DNA of 64,000 nt from contig NC_083653.1 of assembly GCF_963576545.1 (NCBI RefSeq), forward strand, positions 17,752,639 through 17,816,638. The letters are read 5' to 3'. Below, piece by piece: positions 36,014 to 46,048 of this stretch. Every line of letters starts with the position of its first letter. Within the stretch, counting starts at the first letter, position 1. The translations under genes were made by a program, and so were the position numbers. The DNA is from Limanda limanda (taxonomy: Eukaryota; Chordata; Actinopteri; Pleuronectiformes; Pleuronectidae). The notes beneath the pieces were generated by a model. The model was not told the origin of the DNA, did no database searches, and was given only the letters and a program-made list of their open reading frames with translations.

Positions 36014-36387
36014 GATATCATCAGTGTTGTGCATGAACAAGTTCAAAAGATCGCGTTCATTGAACACGTTTATTTTTATGAGAACGATGAACTGAACGTG
36101 AAATGTCCGTGATGTAGCTTAACCTAAACCAACTAACTCCACTTCGAACGTATTCCAAGATTCCGACAGCAAAGGCAAGGGGTAGTGATGGATAAAGTTT
36201 TCTTTAAAAAACAAGTTAAGTCTTTCGGCCTCACTTTCCACCTTAAAACTATGAAATGAACTGAACTATGAACTAGTTCAGAATTTAAATGGTGAACTAT
36301 GAACGTGAACTATTCATGTTTATTTGTATGAACTGAACTTTGAACTAGTTCATGAGAGATGTGAACTTGCACAACACTGGATATCAT
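36014..36387. mobile_element. Complete hAT MITE, 358 bp, with 8-bp duplication
   Basis: The element spans 36022-36379, from CAGTGTTGTGCATGAAC to GTGAACTTGCACAACACTG; the ends are inverted repeats. GATATCAT lies directly outside both ends (36014-36021 and 36380-36387), a perfect 8-bp target duplication diagnostic of hAT. The interior is full of 'tgaactatgaac/gaactagttca' words and has no open frame of note. It needs transposase from an autonomous relative. Confidence 0.9.
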
Positions 36388-38893
36388 ACAACTCAGAATA
36401 ATCAAATTTGTAACCTGAATGCTGATAAATATGTAAATATATGCAGGAAATAGGGCTGCCGCTCTTGTTAGACATTAGACTATGTGCAGTTATTAGGAAT
36501 CTAATGGCCGTGTGCGTCGCAGAACATCTTGCCTTTCAATTCAGCCGCCCTGTTATCAGGTTGGAGCAGCCACACTGCCCACAGGAGACGCACTGCTCTT
36601 CTACAGATTCAGGGTCTTCTTTCACCACAATTTGTCTATATCTGGCGATTATGTAAAAAACCTAATTATTCGTACCACTTCCTACACCCATTTCAGCTGT
36701 AGCGTTTCTGTTGACTGAACCCATTCATTTGTTTTAACAAGGCCCTTATTGTGAAATATTAACAGGAGCAGAGCAGGCACAGCATCATACCGTAGAGTCA
36801 AAGCACATAGGCCTATTTTTATTTGGGGAAATACAGTAGTCAACTTCCCGCAATGTACGAATTTCTGGTATGTGTGTGTGTCTGTCAACATGTCTTTATG
36901 TAGATGTATTAATATGGGAACATTTTATTTGTTTTATACATTTTTTGGGTCTTACTCTTGTCAGATTTGTTTTATACACTCCTCGTTTCATCTCCGTAAT
37001 ATCCTATAATTCTATTTGTTCTCGATCTGCCTCAGTTCAGCTCTGTCCCAATTCTTTCGGTTCTGTTTTTATTGCTCTCTGAAGCACTTTGTAACATTCC
37101 TTTTGAAATGCACTGCACAAATAAAGATTTATTGTTTTTAGATTTATTATGATTCAGGAAAAGCAAGTGGCTTGGTCACTCACTCAGTCAACTCTGGCCC
37201 CATTTCCCATCCGCGGTGCCTTTGTTGTTGAAGTTGAACCCTCCCTCTCTCTGCTGAGTGGATTCAGTCCTCTCCCTCACTCACTTTGAGATCAAAATCA
37301 ATGATCTCCCACAGAGCTGTAATCAATCGCCTGGCTTCCCCTACAGAGCAAGAGAGGGCCACTGGAAGCTTCCTCATTATTTGTGTTTGTCACAGACTTT
37401 TTTGTGATGACATCAGAAGGACATTATTTAGGAAAAGAACTGGAGCAGAGACGATGGGATAATTAGTCAAAAAGCATATCGGTAGTTATTTTGAAACAAA
37501 TAATATTTCTTATGTTGTACTTGTGAGCATCTGCTACTTACACCATTTCACACACCACAGAGATAAGACGTGTTAATGGTACAGCACATAAGCTGGTTGC
37601 TTGATTTTAGAGCAGCAAAAAATAAACAATGTTATGATCACAGCTTGATGAGTACTTTTAATGAAAGCATCGACTTTAATACCGATTATAAATGGATGTA
37701 TGCGTGTGTCTGTGTGGCTTTCTCAACAACAGGTCATCCAATCAACTTCAAACGTTGCTGATATATTGCTAAAGACATATGTGCAGTGTCGACAATGAAT
37801 ATTTTTGCTTTCGCAGTTGTTGAGAAAATCAATAATACAGGCATAGAGTAATTTAAACCCTTTGTTGTTAACTAATATTTGTACAGTTCAAATTCAAAGG
37901 ATCCCCAAAAGTGATGGGATGGGAGCCAGGATTTACAGCTCCACTCCCTAAGAGAGCCCTTCAAAGAACAGCTAATCTTTCTCTCCTCTTTCTCTTTCTT
38001 TCTTTGTTCTTTTCAGGGGGGTCCTGGGTTTTGGTGTGAAATAATTACCATAATGAGAATCAATATTAGACATCACTCCAGTTTCTTTTTGCATGAGTGA
38101 ACAAGGTTCAATGGCACTAAACGACTTATATTGCGAGACCTAATGTCAATTAGCTGCATCATAAACATTACACAACGTGGGGCCATATTAATGTAATGAA
38201 TGGGGGGGAGAAGTCCCGCCGCCCCGTCCTTTGCAGCGACGGAACTATTGTGTTTTCATTGTTCACAAAAAGGGGAGTGGCGTGGTTTCAGAGCAGCAAA
38301 ATTTGGCCACAATTATTAACAAAACCTTAAGTTCATGGCGCCTATAACTCAGTTTCTTTCCTTCCTACCCTAGCTGTTTAAAATAATCACTAGATATTAT
38401 ATTATATAGATATCATTGTCACCCTTCGGGTTGTAGGAAGTTTGGGCTACATACATTCTAATATGTTTTGTTAGAAAAAAAATAAAAATAAAGTCTGCTC
38501 CGGGTAGGCCTGGGGTCCACACTACACCAGAGAACACGGAAGTTGGGCTCAGGCAATGCTGCTGGCCCCATTTTAGTTTAAAAACATCTGTTTGGAGATG
38601 ATGATATTTCACTCACAACCACTTGCTGATAAGGTTTTTGTGGTAACAACATAGCCTTGGCTGATTTGTCTGGTATCACCACCCCCCCTTCCTGAAAAAA
38701 AAAATGGTATTAGCATCGGCTACCAGACGAAAAACATAACGTAGATAATCATTCATAGGTGTTGTTGATCCTGTCGTCTTTGCAGTAATGCATTTAAATT
38801 CTGTATTTCACAATGATACTGTTTATGAGCTATTACTTGAGCTATTCCTGTTTACACCAGCAAGTGCAGGCCCAGTGTATGTGAATGTGTTTT
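36388..38893. other. Non-coding stretch with one LINE-like tail
   Basis: Apart from the tail at about 37075-37140 (separate entry), no repeat or gene was recognised. Block 37180-37400 is repeat-free with balanced composition. A C-rich run occurs at about 38679-38688. Confidence 0.45.
37075..37140 (+). repeat. LINE/SINE-type 3' tail
   Basis: 'tgaagcactttgtaacattcc' is followed by 'gcactgcacaaataaagatt' and 'tattgttttta'. This resembles the fish tail 'gaagcactttgtaac...gtgctatataaataaag...attatt'. The body upstream is not recognised. Confidence 0.45.
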
Positions 38894-39334
38894 TAGGGCT
38901 GCAACTAACGACTATTCTGATAGTCGATTAATCTATCTATTATTGAAATGATTAATCGACTAATCGGATCATGAAACACACAAATACTCTGGCTCTTATT
39001 TAGCCATCATCTTTTTCATTCTCGGCATGTGATGACTGACAATAAAGACAATAAAGACCTATTTTCATTCAAAAATGTCTTTTAATAAACTTTAATAAAG
39101 AAAAATCCAGTTTTTGTCCTTTTAAAACAAAGGACAGGCAAAGTGAAAATATAAAAAAATGAATTTAAATTCAAGTTTCAACCAAAAACAGGCAAAGTGC
39201 CTACACTAAAAATAAATAAAAAATCAAGTATCCATTTGTAGCAGCAATAAAAACAACAACAAACAAAACTACAGGCATTCTTTGGTCTTCAAAATCTCTT
39301 CCACGTTGCAACTAGATGAGGTTTACATGTCCAT

Positions 39335-40920
39335 CACAGTGTATTGAAACTGAGGAAAGTCAGCATCTCAACATGTTCTCGTGTTAGGCTTGCTCTCCTG
39401 AGAGCAGATATTGCCAGCTGGAGAGAATATTCGCTTTGATGGGGTGGATGTTGCAGGAATGCACAGAAAATATCTTGCCAGCTTTGAAGGAGTGGGAAAA
39501 CGCCTGCCCTTTTTGGAAATGGCTGGCACTGCAAAGTACATCCGAACTTCATTCCTCACTCTTTGGATCTGTTGGTCCTCCCGGGTTTCCTCTTCCACCT
39601 CACTCAGACTGTCTGTGTCAGATTGAAGGAGGTTATCCAGAACTGACCTTTCCTGTGGAACATTGACCTTCTTCTGCTGTTGCTCGCAGCCATGTATCCC
39701 AGTCTCCTTTGCTTCTTTGACAGCAAGATCTTCAATGGTCCCTTGCACCCTTGTGCCATCCTCAGATGCTAAAAACCTAAGCTTTCTGAATCTTGGCTCC
39801 ATGGCAGCTGCGAGAAGAATTGGGTTGTCTCTCTCTTCTGAGATGGTGTTCAGACTCCCCCCATCTCTCGGTTATCCCTTTGCCTGCACTGGCGAGAAAG
39901 GCTTTTCCTGGGCTTGTCTCAAAATGTCTTTGCTGTTAGGACCGTTGCAGCCCTCTGACAAGCTGTGGAAGACATGAAGCGGTTGCATAATCATGTCCGC
40001 TTAGGTAAACTGTTGCACATTCAAAAGGCTGCAACCCTTGCACCGCCTCTTCAAGCAGCAGCCATTGATCTGGCTTCAGGTCAAAGTATTGTTTGCCCCT
40101 TGGAGTTACCTCATGATCAGAGAGATCGCACAGAGGCCCAACTGTGTTTTTGTTGTAGCATTCGCATGGCTGCCACCATATTGGACCCGTTGTCATGAAC
40201 TACTGCTTTTATTTTGGGAGGCAACATGTCAAATTGTTCTATAACCTCCTCCATCCATGTCATGATGTTTGCAGTAGTATGCCTCTCTTCCAGAGGCATG
40301 GTTGCAAGGTTAACAGTCTTCATTTGCCAATTTTCAGTGATGAAATGGCAGGACACTCCAAGGTATGCATCGGTGGCACAGCTGGTCCGTACATTAGCTG
40401 TCATTGTGAGGGAGCCGTTAACCTCTTTTATGCTCCCCTTTACCTATAAATATGTCAGAGGTGATTTGTGTTAACATTTTGAAACCAAAGACCCACACGG
40501 TATACACAGTAAACATACAACATATTGGTTTAAGATTTTTTTTTTTTTTACATCAGTTAATTTAATTTAAATGAATTGATTAATATATATAATTTTTTCA
40601 TGAATTCTGCTATATAAAATATATTACTGCTTACATCGAATATATAATAGCTATTATGTGTGTGTATTTGTGACTTACCTTCAGAAACATTGTCCGGTAT
40701 TCCATCAAGTGGGTGAAATGGGTTCTGAATGGCATGTCGTATTCGGGGTTGAACTGGCATATCATCTTATTAAACCGTTCACCATCAACCATGGAGAGTG
40801 GCCTCATATCAGTGACCAGCATGTCAAGTATTGACTCTGTGAGGGCAGTCGCTTGATGCGGAGTACAAGTCTGCTCCTTTGCAGAAAGTCATCCAATGTA
40901 CCTTTAGTCTTCATTGGACT
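39335..40920 (-). pseudogene. ZBED-type hAT transposase pseudogene with one intron
   Basis: On the minus strand, from 40860: 'SILDMLVTDMRPLSMVDGE' and 'FNPEYDMPFRTHF' (transposase middle); an apparent intron 40678-40444; then TANVRTSCATDAYLG, where the family's catalytic Asp and Trp (TxDxWTS) are changed; 'VVHDNGSNMV', keeping the second Asp; a deletion of roughly 100 residues and a frameshift near 40120; 'LKPDQWLLLEEAVQGLQPFE'; stops; 'AAAMEPRFRKLRFL'; and the C-terminal dimerisation motif 'IPATSTPSKRIFSPAGNI' near 39450-39400. After that the frame shifts to 'RASLTREHVEMLTFLSFN'. The N-terminal BED zinc finger is not visible. Broken and inactive. Confidence 0.85.
40444..40678 (-). other. Apparent GT-AG intron in the hAT transposase
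   Basis: The 5' site reads AAG|GTAAGT at 40681-40673, a perfect consensus. The 3' site reads TTTATAG|GTA at 40450-40441. The intervening 235 bp are strongly AT-rich. Joining the flanks keeps the frame (phase 0) from 'YRTMFLK' to 'VKGSIKEVNGSLT', both of which fit the family's alignment. Confidence 0.65.
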
Positions 40921-41487
40921 GCATAATTGTGATTAAAAAAAAGACGTTTGTCAGGCAAAAGGATAAGATTACACTTTTATACTCTTCATTCAAAACATAT
41001 GTTTGTAAAGGATTCTAGAATCCTGCACACGGGTATTGAGGGAGTTGCCAAGACATGTCTGCTATTTTATCGTAACAATGTCCAAAGTGCTTCCTCTTTA
41101 AATGTTCATGCATTACGGACGTGCTCTCATGGAATGCTAGCTCCGCCTTACGAATATTGCAGGTCGTTTTTTTTCAGTCTAAGTTGAGGGTGAAGTTCTC
41201 CCATACTTTGGACTTTCGCGGACGAGATGTAATGGAAGGGACGCCGCCATTGGTCTATATTTTCTCTGTACTGCAGATGCGCGACTTTCAGAGATAGGAA
41301 GGGAGCGAGATGGCTCACTCCTCAGCTACTTCCATCAGCACCTCCGGTAAAATGACGTTTAGTTCAGCTGCACGGCACGAAAAGCACGCGCTGTGATGTA
41401 ACCAATGAATCATCGACGACTAAATTCGTCGGCGACTAATGTGGTCATTGATTTGTGGACGACGTCGACAAATCGTTGCACCACTAG

Positions 41488-42451
41488 TTAGAATGGAGAG
41501 GAATTAAAACTGATACGAAGAAAACATTGACTAAGATCCTTTTAGTCTTAAAACCTAGTAGTGTGGATGTAGTCTTAATGGTTCCATTCAGTTGCTGTTG
41601 ATGCATTTCACTGTTTCACCATCAGTTCCAACTTCACTCGAGGTAACCTTCAAAGGATCACCACAGTCACCGGGATACATCCAAGTTATTCTATTCTCAT
41701 CAGTAAAAGGATTGTACGCTTCGCCTCGCAGTGCTTCAGGCACAGTGTTTGTGGATATATGCATCTGTATGGCAGCGCTGGTTATTATACACACACACAC
41801 AGCAGTCATTCTTGTTAATTCACCTCCATTGTGCATCCTGTATTTTATCTCTCCTGCTGCCAGCTGAATGTTTTGTGTTAGCGCGGCAGTCCTGCGGAGT
41901 AACACAGACATAATGGAAACAACAACAGATTTAAAACAGTTTCCTCGGCTCGTTTTAAGTCCCACAGGGGTCGCACAGCTGTACAGCTCCACGAGCTTGA
42001 AGTTTTCAAAAGCAGGTAAGAAACACTGGTACACATAAAAGCCTTTTCAGTGGATGTGCTTCAATGACTTCCTGCAAAGCTTTGAGTAAGGTTTCTGCAT
42101 TTGTTCAAACTATGGATGAAGACGGGTAGGTTGCTGCATACAGTGCTGGTATCATGGGGAAGACATTTTATCCTGCTCACTAACTTAAGGCCAAAAGTTA
42201 CTGTTCTGCTCTATCTTTTGACATTAACCCTGAATGCCTGGATCAATTTTGTTATGCAACACTCTTTGTTTCCTTCTCTTGATTCTACAATGCTGTATTT
42301 GACTGAATAACCAAGCAAGTGAGTGATGCAACATTGGCTCAGGATATCTCGATGGCTATTGCAATTTTGCAATCATGCAGGGAAAAATTGTTAGTTAAAG
42401 AGGCAGAGGTATTGTTTCCTCCTGCACCACCACCAGCCTCATTAAGTGGAA
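41488..42451. other. Non-coding stretch with a 148-codon frame
   Basis: The minus frame 41588-42034 is 148 codons with no domain I recognise; overlapping plus frames (41592-41867, 41731-41913) weaken it further. A (CA) run lies near 41791-41800. It is treated as non-coding. Confidence 0.4.
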
Positions 42452-42731
42452 GAACTAGAATGGCACTCAGTAGAGCACAGCCCCGACAGTCCTTAAATTC
42501 AATCAAGCTGCACCAAAGTGCCCACACTCAAAGAGGTAATTTCCTTAAATACGCCTTGTTCTTTTCTTCAAGATCCAAGAATTACTGAGCCTGTGATACA
42601 TCAAAAGGGGCAATGTCTAAAAAAAAATTTAAATACACCATCCTTCCATCAGGTTCGAAGTAATTCAGCAGATTATCTGTTAATAATCCTGCTACACAAA
42701 TAGTAATGAAAACTGAGCCTCCTTGGCAGAG
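42452..42731 (-). repeat. Dispersed family F, copy 3
   Basis: Read on the minus strand, it starts 'ctctgccaaggaggctcag' at 42731, then 'gtgtagcaggattattaac' and 'acctgatggaaggatgg', and ends 'ggtgcagcttgattgaattt', 'gctctactgagtgccattc' and 'tagttc'. The same blocks occur in the same order at 22871-23215 and 28851-29134. The plus frame 42319-42588 is a shadow. Confidence 0.65.
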
Positions 42732-44189
42732 CGTGACCCATGGTTCATCCAGTCAATGCAAAGAGGAGACTAGACACAAATTTGCATCTGTTGTCCGGGC
42801 ATCAGAAACTCCAAACGTGCCTGACCTTCGACTTGAAACATTTGAATGTTGCGTCATCCAATCAGCGCTGAGAATGAAATTCAGTGGACCCCGTCCTGGC
42901 GCTGACCCAAGCAAGATGATGATCAGACCGGTCACTGCTCAGCCTCAGGTAGCGCTGGAAACGACAGTCATCAACACAAAGCTCCTGTAGGAGCCAGGGG
43001 TAACATGTACAACACAGCAATGATCGCTTAGAGTCCTCCTCTCTTCTGGAGGAGAAAAGGGCAAATCTGTGTTTATTCGCGCGATTAACTTAAATAAACA
43101 CGAATTGTCCTGCGGCCTGTTAAGGTCGCTGCGGAAATACGAATCGCATTCGGTGTGAACACAACATTCTACGCTGATGTACGTTCAAGTTTGGTTTTAT
43201 TATCTTTATGATGCTGTAAATATGGGGAGAGACATTATTCTTGACAGATGAGTTGGGACTCAAGTAAATTTAGAGCTGGACTTAACAAGTGGTCTTCTGG
43301 CTTATTGTTTGTCTAATAAGCAAATATGCAATCATTTCAAGATGACTTAACAAACTTTAGGCTAACAGTGACTATGACTAAGGAATCAAGCTGTTTTTTG
43401 ATAACATTTTGTATTATTATATATTATAATATTTTGGTTGGTTACTTTGGTTAAAGGCATCTTCATTTGCTACTGGCACTGCTGAATAAAATATAAAGTC
43501 AAACTCTACTGCTGCATTTCAGCTCTTGATCAAAATCATATCTAGCAATTATCTCGTCAAACAAACAGCATGTGTGGTTCCGTTGTGTCCTTGTCTGCTG
43601 AGAAATGAGGACAGAATAAACAGTATTTAAATCTTCCGGTGATCTACTGTCATGAGGCAAGAAAGCTGTAAGCAATCGCTTGCTTAAAATGGATGTGCCT
43701 CATAAAAACAAAAGCCTCCCAAGGTTAGATTCCTCCATTCCTGCAATAAAAAGGTTCAGTTTGCCGTTATTGTTGAAGAAGGGATCATTTTTGCTTTATT
43801 CTCCATGAGAAATTTAGCTCTTATTTCTGGCTTTGATGTTTCCGATTTTTTTTTCCAAAAACTTTAATGACCACTCTCGAGAAATTCATTAAAATAATCT
43901 CATTTAAATTGTTAATGAACCCCTTAAACTAGGTACAGTTACAGTTAATGATGACTAACCTTATCTTCATGTAATTTGGCTTTCAAATTAAATTGAAGTT
44001 TTAAGAACTGATATACCTACCTGTTCCCCTAGAAACTTCAAATAATACCTTCTATATATATTTTCTTTAAATGTTCGAAGTTAAGTTTTCACATGTGTGT
44101 GTTTTAATAAAAAAATTATGTAAAGAATAGTAGGACCACAGAGAAGAAAGAGGAAGGCGCTCAACTCACATCTCTCACATCTTTCACTC
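42732..44189. other. Non-coding stretch, nothing recognised
   Basis: Frames 42706-42990 and 42753-42935 overlap in opposite directions and show no domain. Block 43030-43180 has CG-richer words ('cgcgcgattaac', 'gaatcgcattcggtgtg') like MITE interiors, but no ends were found. Confidence 0.4.
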
Positions 44190-44275
44190 CTCTGCAATTA
44201 ATTAAGGACCTCAGCCACACATGGCTTGGAATTAATTGTCTTGAATTAACTGTCCTCATTACTGTTGAAAAACTT
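44190..44275. promoter_or_regulatory. Candidate regulatory cluster of AATTA cores
   Basis: Three homeodomain-type cores fall within 70 bp: 'caattaattaagg' (about 44195), 'ggaattaattgtc' (about 44228) and 'gaattaactg' (about 44242). Between them lies 'cagccacacatggctt'. No repeat family is evident. This is an inference from motif density only. Confidence 0.25.
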
Positions 44276-45379
44276 GTCAGTTTATTTCCATCTTTTCTCT
44301 TTTAATTTGTTTCATTTTTCATCAGTGCGTAACTTGCTCATTTACTGTTCTTGTGTGTGTGTTTTCCGCACTGTGCATGGATTCATTGCTCATCCAGCCT
44401 ATTTACACTCATTTCTCTCCCATCATCTTGTCACCTTGAGTTTCAGCTGATAGCTTCATATGAGTTAGCCCACAAGTTAGTGTCACAGTGGATATTGTGT
44501 AAGTCATGGTTCGGCAGTACACGTTTGTTTCTGTGGAGATGCAAAATGGATCTGACTTCTGATTATTTCTTCCTCAGAGAATTACACCCTTTGTAAAGTT
44601 TGGTCCAAATCTAACAAAATGATTTTCCTCACACCCAAGTAGTTTAGGGTTTCTCATTTATTTCAGCCACAGGAGCAATACAGTGATGCTTGGAGCTATA
44701 TGCTAATGTCAGAGGGGTCTAAACACTGCAATACCCATGAGTCTGGGCCCCTACTGTTACCAAGAGGCCTGTAGAAGGCATAAATTAGAGAGGAACTAAA
44801 AGTTTTTCGATTCACCAAAAATTGACCCAGATTCCATCAGTCAACTTATTTAAGTAGTTACAGGGCCATTACTGCAGCAAAACTTATGTGTTTTTATATG
44901 TGTTTATCTCAGTGTACTGAGACTTGTTAATGTGCAGACACCTGTGAATGAAAACACTAATTTGACTGGTTTAACCCATTGAGACACAAATAAAACATGC
45001 TCTAAAAGCTCAGCATTGTTTCAAAACAACCTCGTAAAACAGAACAGAACAGAAGCCTCTGAAGTAGATAGAGATATGAAATAAACCATTTTCCTAGTTT
45101 AAGCATTTGGCTTTCATCGTAAATCAATGGCTTTTACCCAAATTTCATGAACGGCAAACCAACAGATATCCCCCTTCTTCTTCCTCCTCCTCAAAAACGT
45201 CTCTTACCGATTGAGCCTTAGTCAGCACGTGAGCAGGAACATCACCTGGGTCAGAATCTCATTTTTATTTTTCAGCAAATCACGATGATTTCATCAATCA
45301 TATATCTTAAACACAATGTCATCATTGATGTGATGCGCCTGCTCCTGAAAGGTATACAATCATATGTTGCTGACCATCC
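44276..45379. other. Non-coding stretch, nothing recognised
   Basis: AT-rich, with short frames lacking domains. A TCC/CTT-rich stretch lies near 45175-45195. Confidence 0.45.
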
Positions 45380-45860
45380 ATCATATATTTTAATCTGATT
45401 GACAGTGCTGGGCCGATGGATAATTAAAAGTCTGGAAAAGCCTTGTGGCCAAAGCACAAAATGCATCTTACCAAACTGCTGCCAGAATGAAAGGGATGAG
45501 TTGAAAGCTATAAGAGAGCAGAGATTTATCTGGCCTCTCCTATTTCCATCTCTGCCCTCTCCTCCAACACCACTTCCACCTGCTTCTCTCGACCAGCACA
45601 GTCCCCCCAGCAAGAGGAATGTCCACTCTGCAGTTATGTGGGCTGATATGGCCGTGCAACGATTTTTATTGGCCCAATAACGCTGTGGCTTAATAAGTGT
45701 AATCTGTCCACGAGCCCAAAGGTTAAAGCCCGGCAATATATCAGTGTCCCACCGCTATATTGCTGATCTGTAATTGCCTTGCTGGTGGCTTAATTGTGGG
45801 GGTGTACGTGGAGATCATTTGGAAATGATCCATCACTTAGTACTGTAATAATGAGTTTCC
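45380..45860. promoter_or_regulatory. Candidate conserved non-coding element
   Basis: Repeat-free, balanced composition, with words such as 'ggccgatggataattaaaag', 'gcaacgatttttattggccc', 'gctgatctgtaattgcc' and 'gtggcttaattgtggg'. Overlapping frames are open on both strands here (45272-45736 minus, 154 codons; 45399-45680 plus, 93 codons). No domain appears, so conservation as regulatory DNA is my preferred reading. Confidence 0.35.
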
Positions 45861-46009
45861 AATGGTTGGCTGGGCTGAGGCAGCCTCCCCTGCTCCCCAC
45901 AGAGGGAGTTGTTGAACCAGAGAGCTGCACTGTGTGCTGAGGTGCAGCAGACTGGAATCGTACCATTGAGACTGTGCGTGTGAACAGGAGTGCAGGTTAG
46001 GTTTGTTTA

Positions 46010-46048
46010 TGTGTGTGTGTGTGTGTGTGTGTATGTGTGTGTGTGTGT
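46010..46048 (+). repeat. (TG)n microsatellite
   Basis: About 19 TG units with a single TA interruption, then a T-rich end. Confidence 0.9.

Larger units (their letters stand above)
38894..41487 (-). mobile_element. hAT transposon carrying dead ZBED-like transposase
   Basis: The left end begins TAGGGCTGCAACTAACGA, and the right end, read inward, begins TAGTGGTGCAACGATTTG. Ten of the first twelve bases agree. Both ends are rich in 'gactaat/attagtcg' words, typical of ZBED-type hAT elements. The transposase remnant (39335-40920) lies on the minus strand between them, and the 38960-39300 end holds AT-rich 3' sequence with AATAAA words. No convincing 8-bp duplication flanks it. Unequal decay, or a composite of two related hATs, could explain that. 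Confidence 0.7.

Noticed and set aside
41588..42034. 148-codon minus-strand frame as a small secreted or membrane protein
   Set aside because: No signal or domain; overlapped by antiparallel frames of similar size; lies next to hAT debris.
41592..42310. Possible exon cluster from several overlapping plus-strand frames
   Set aside because: Frames are short, start and stop without splice-site logic, and carry no conserved motif.
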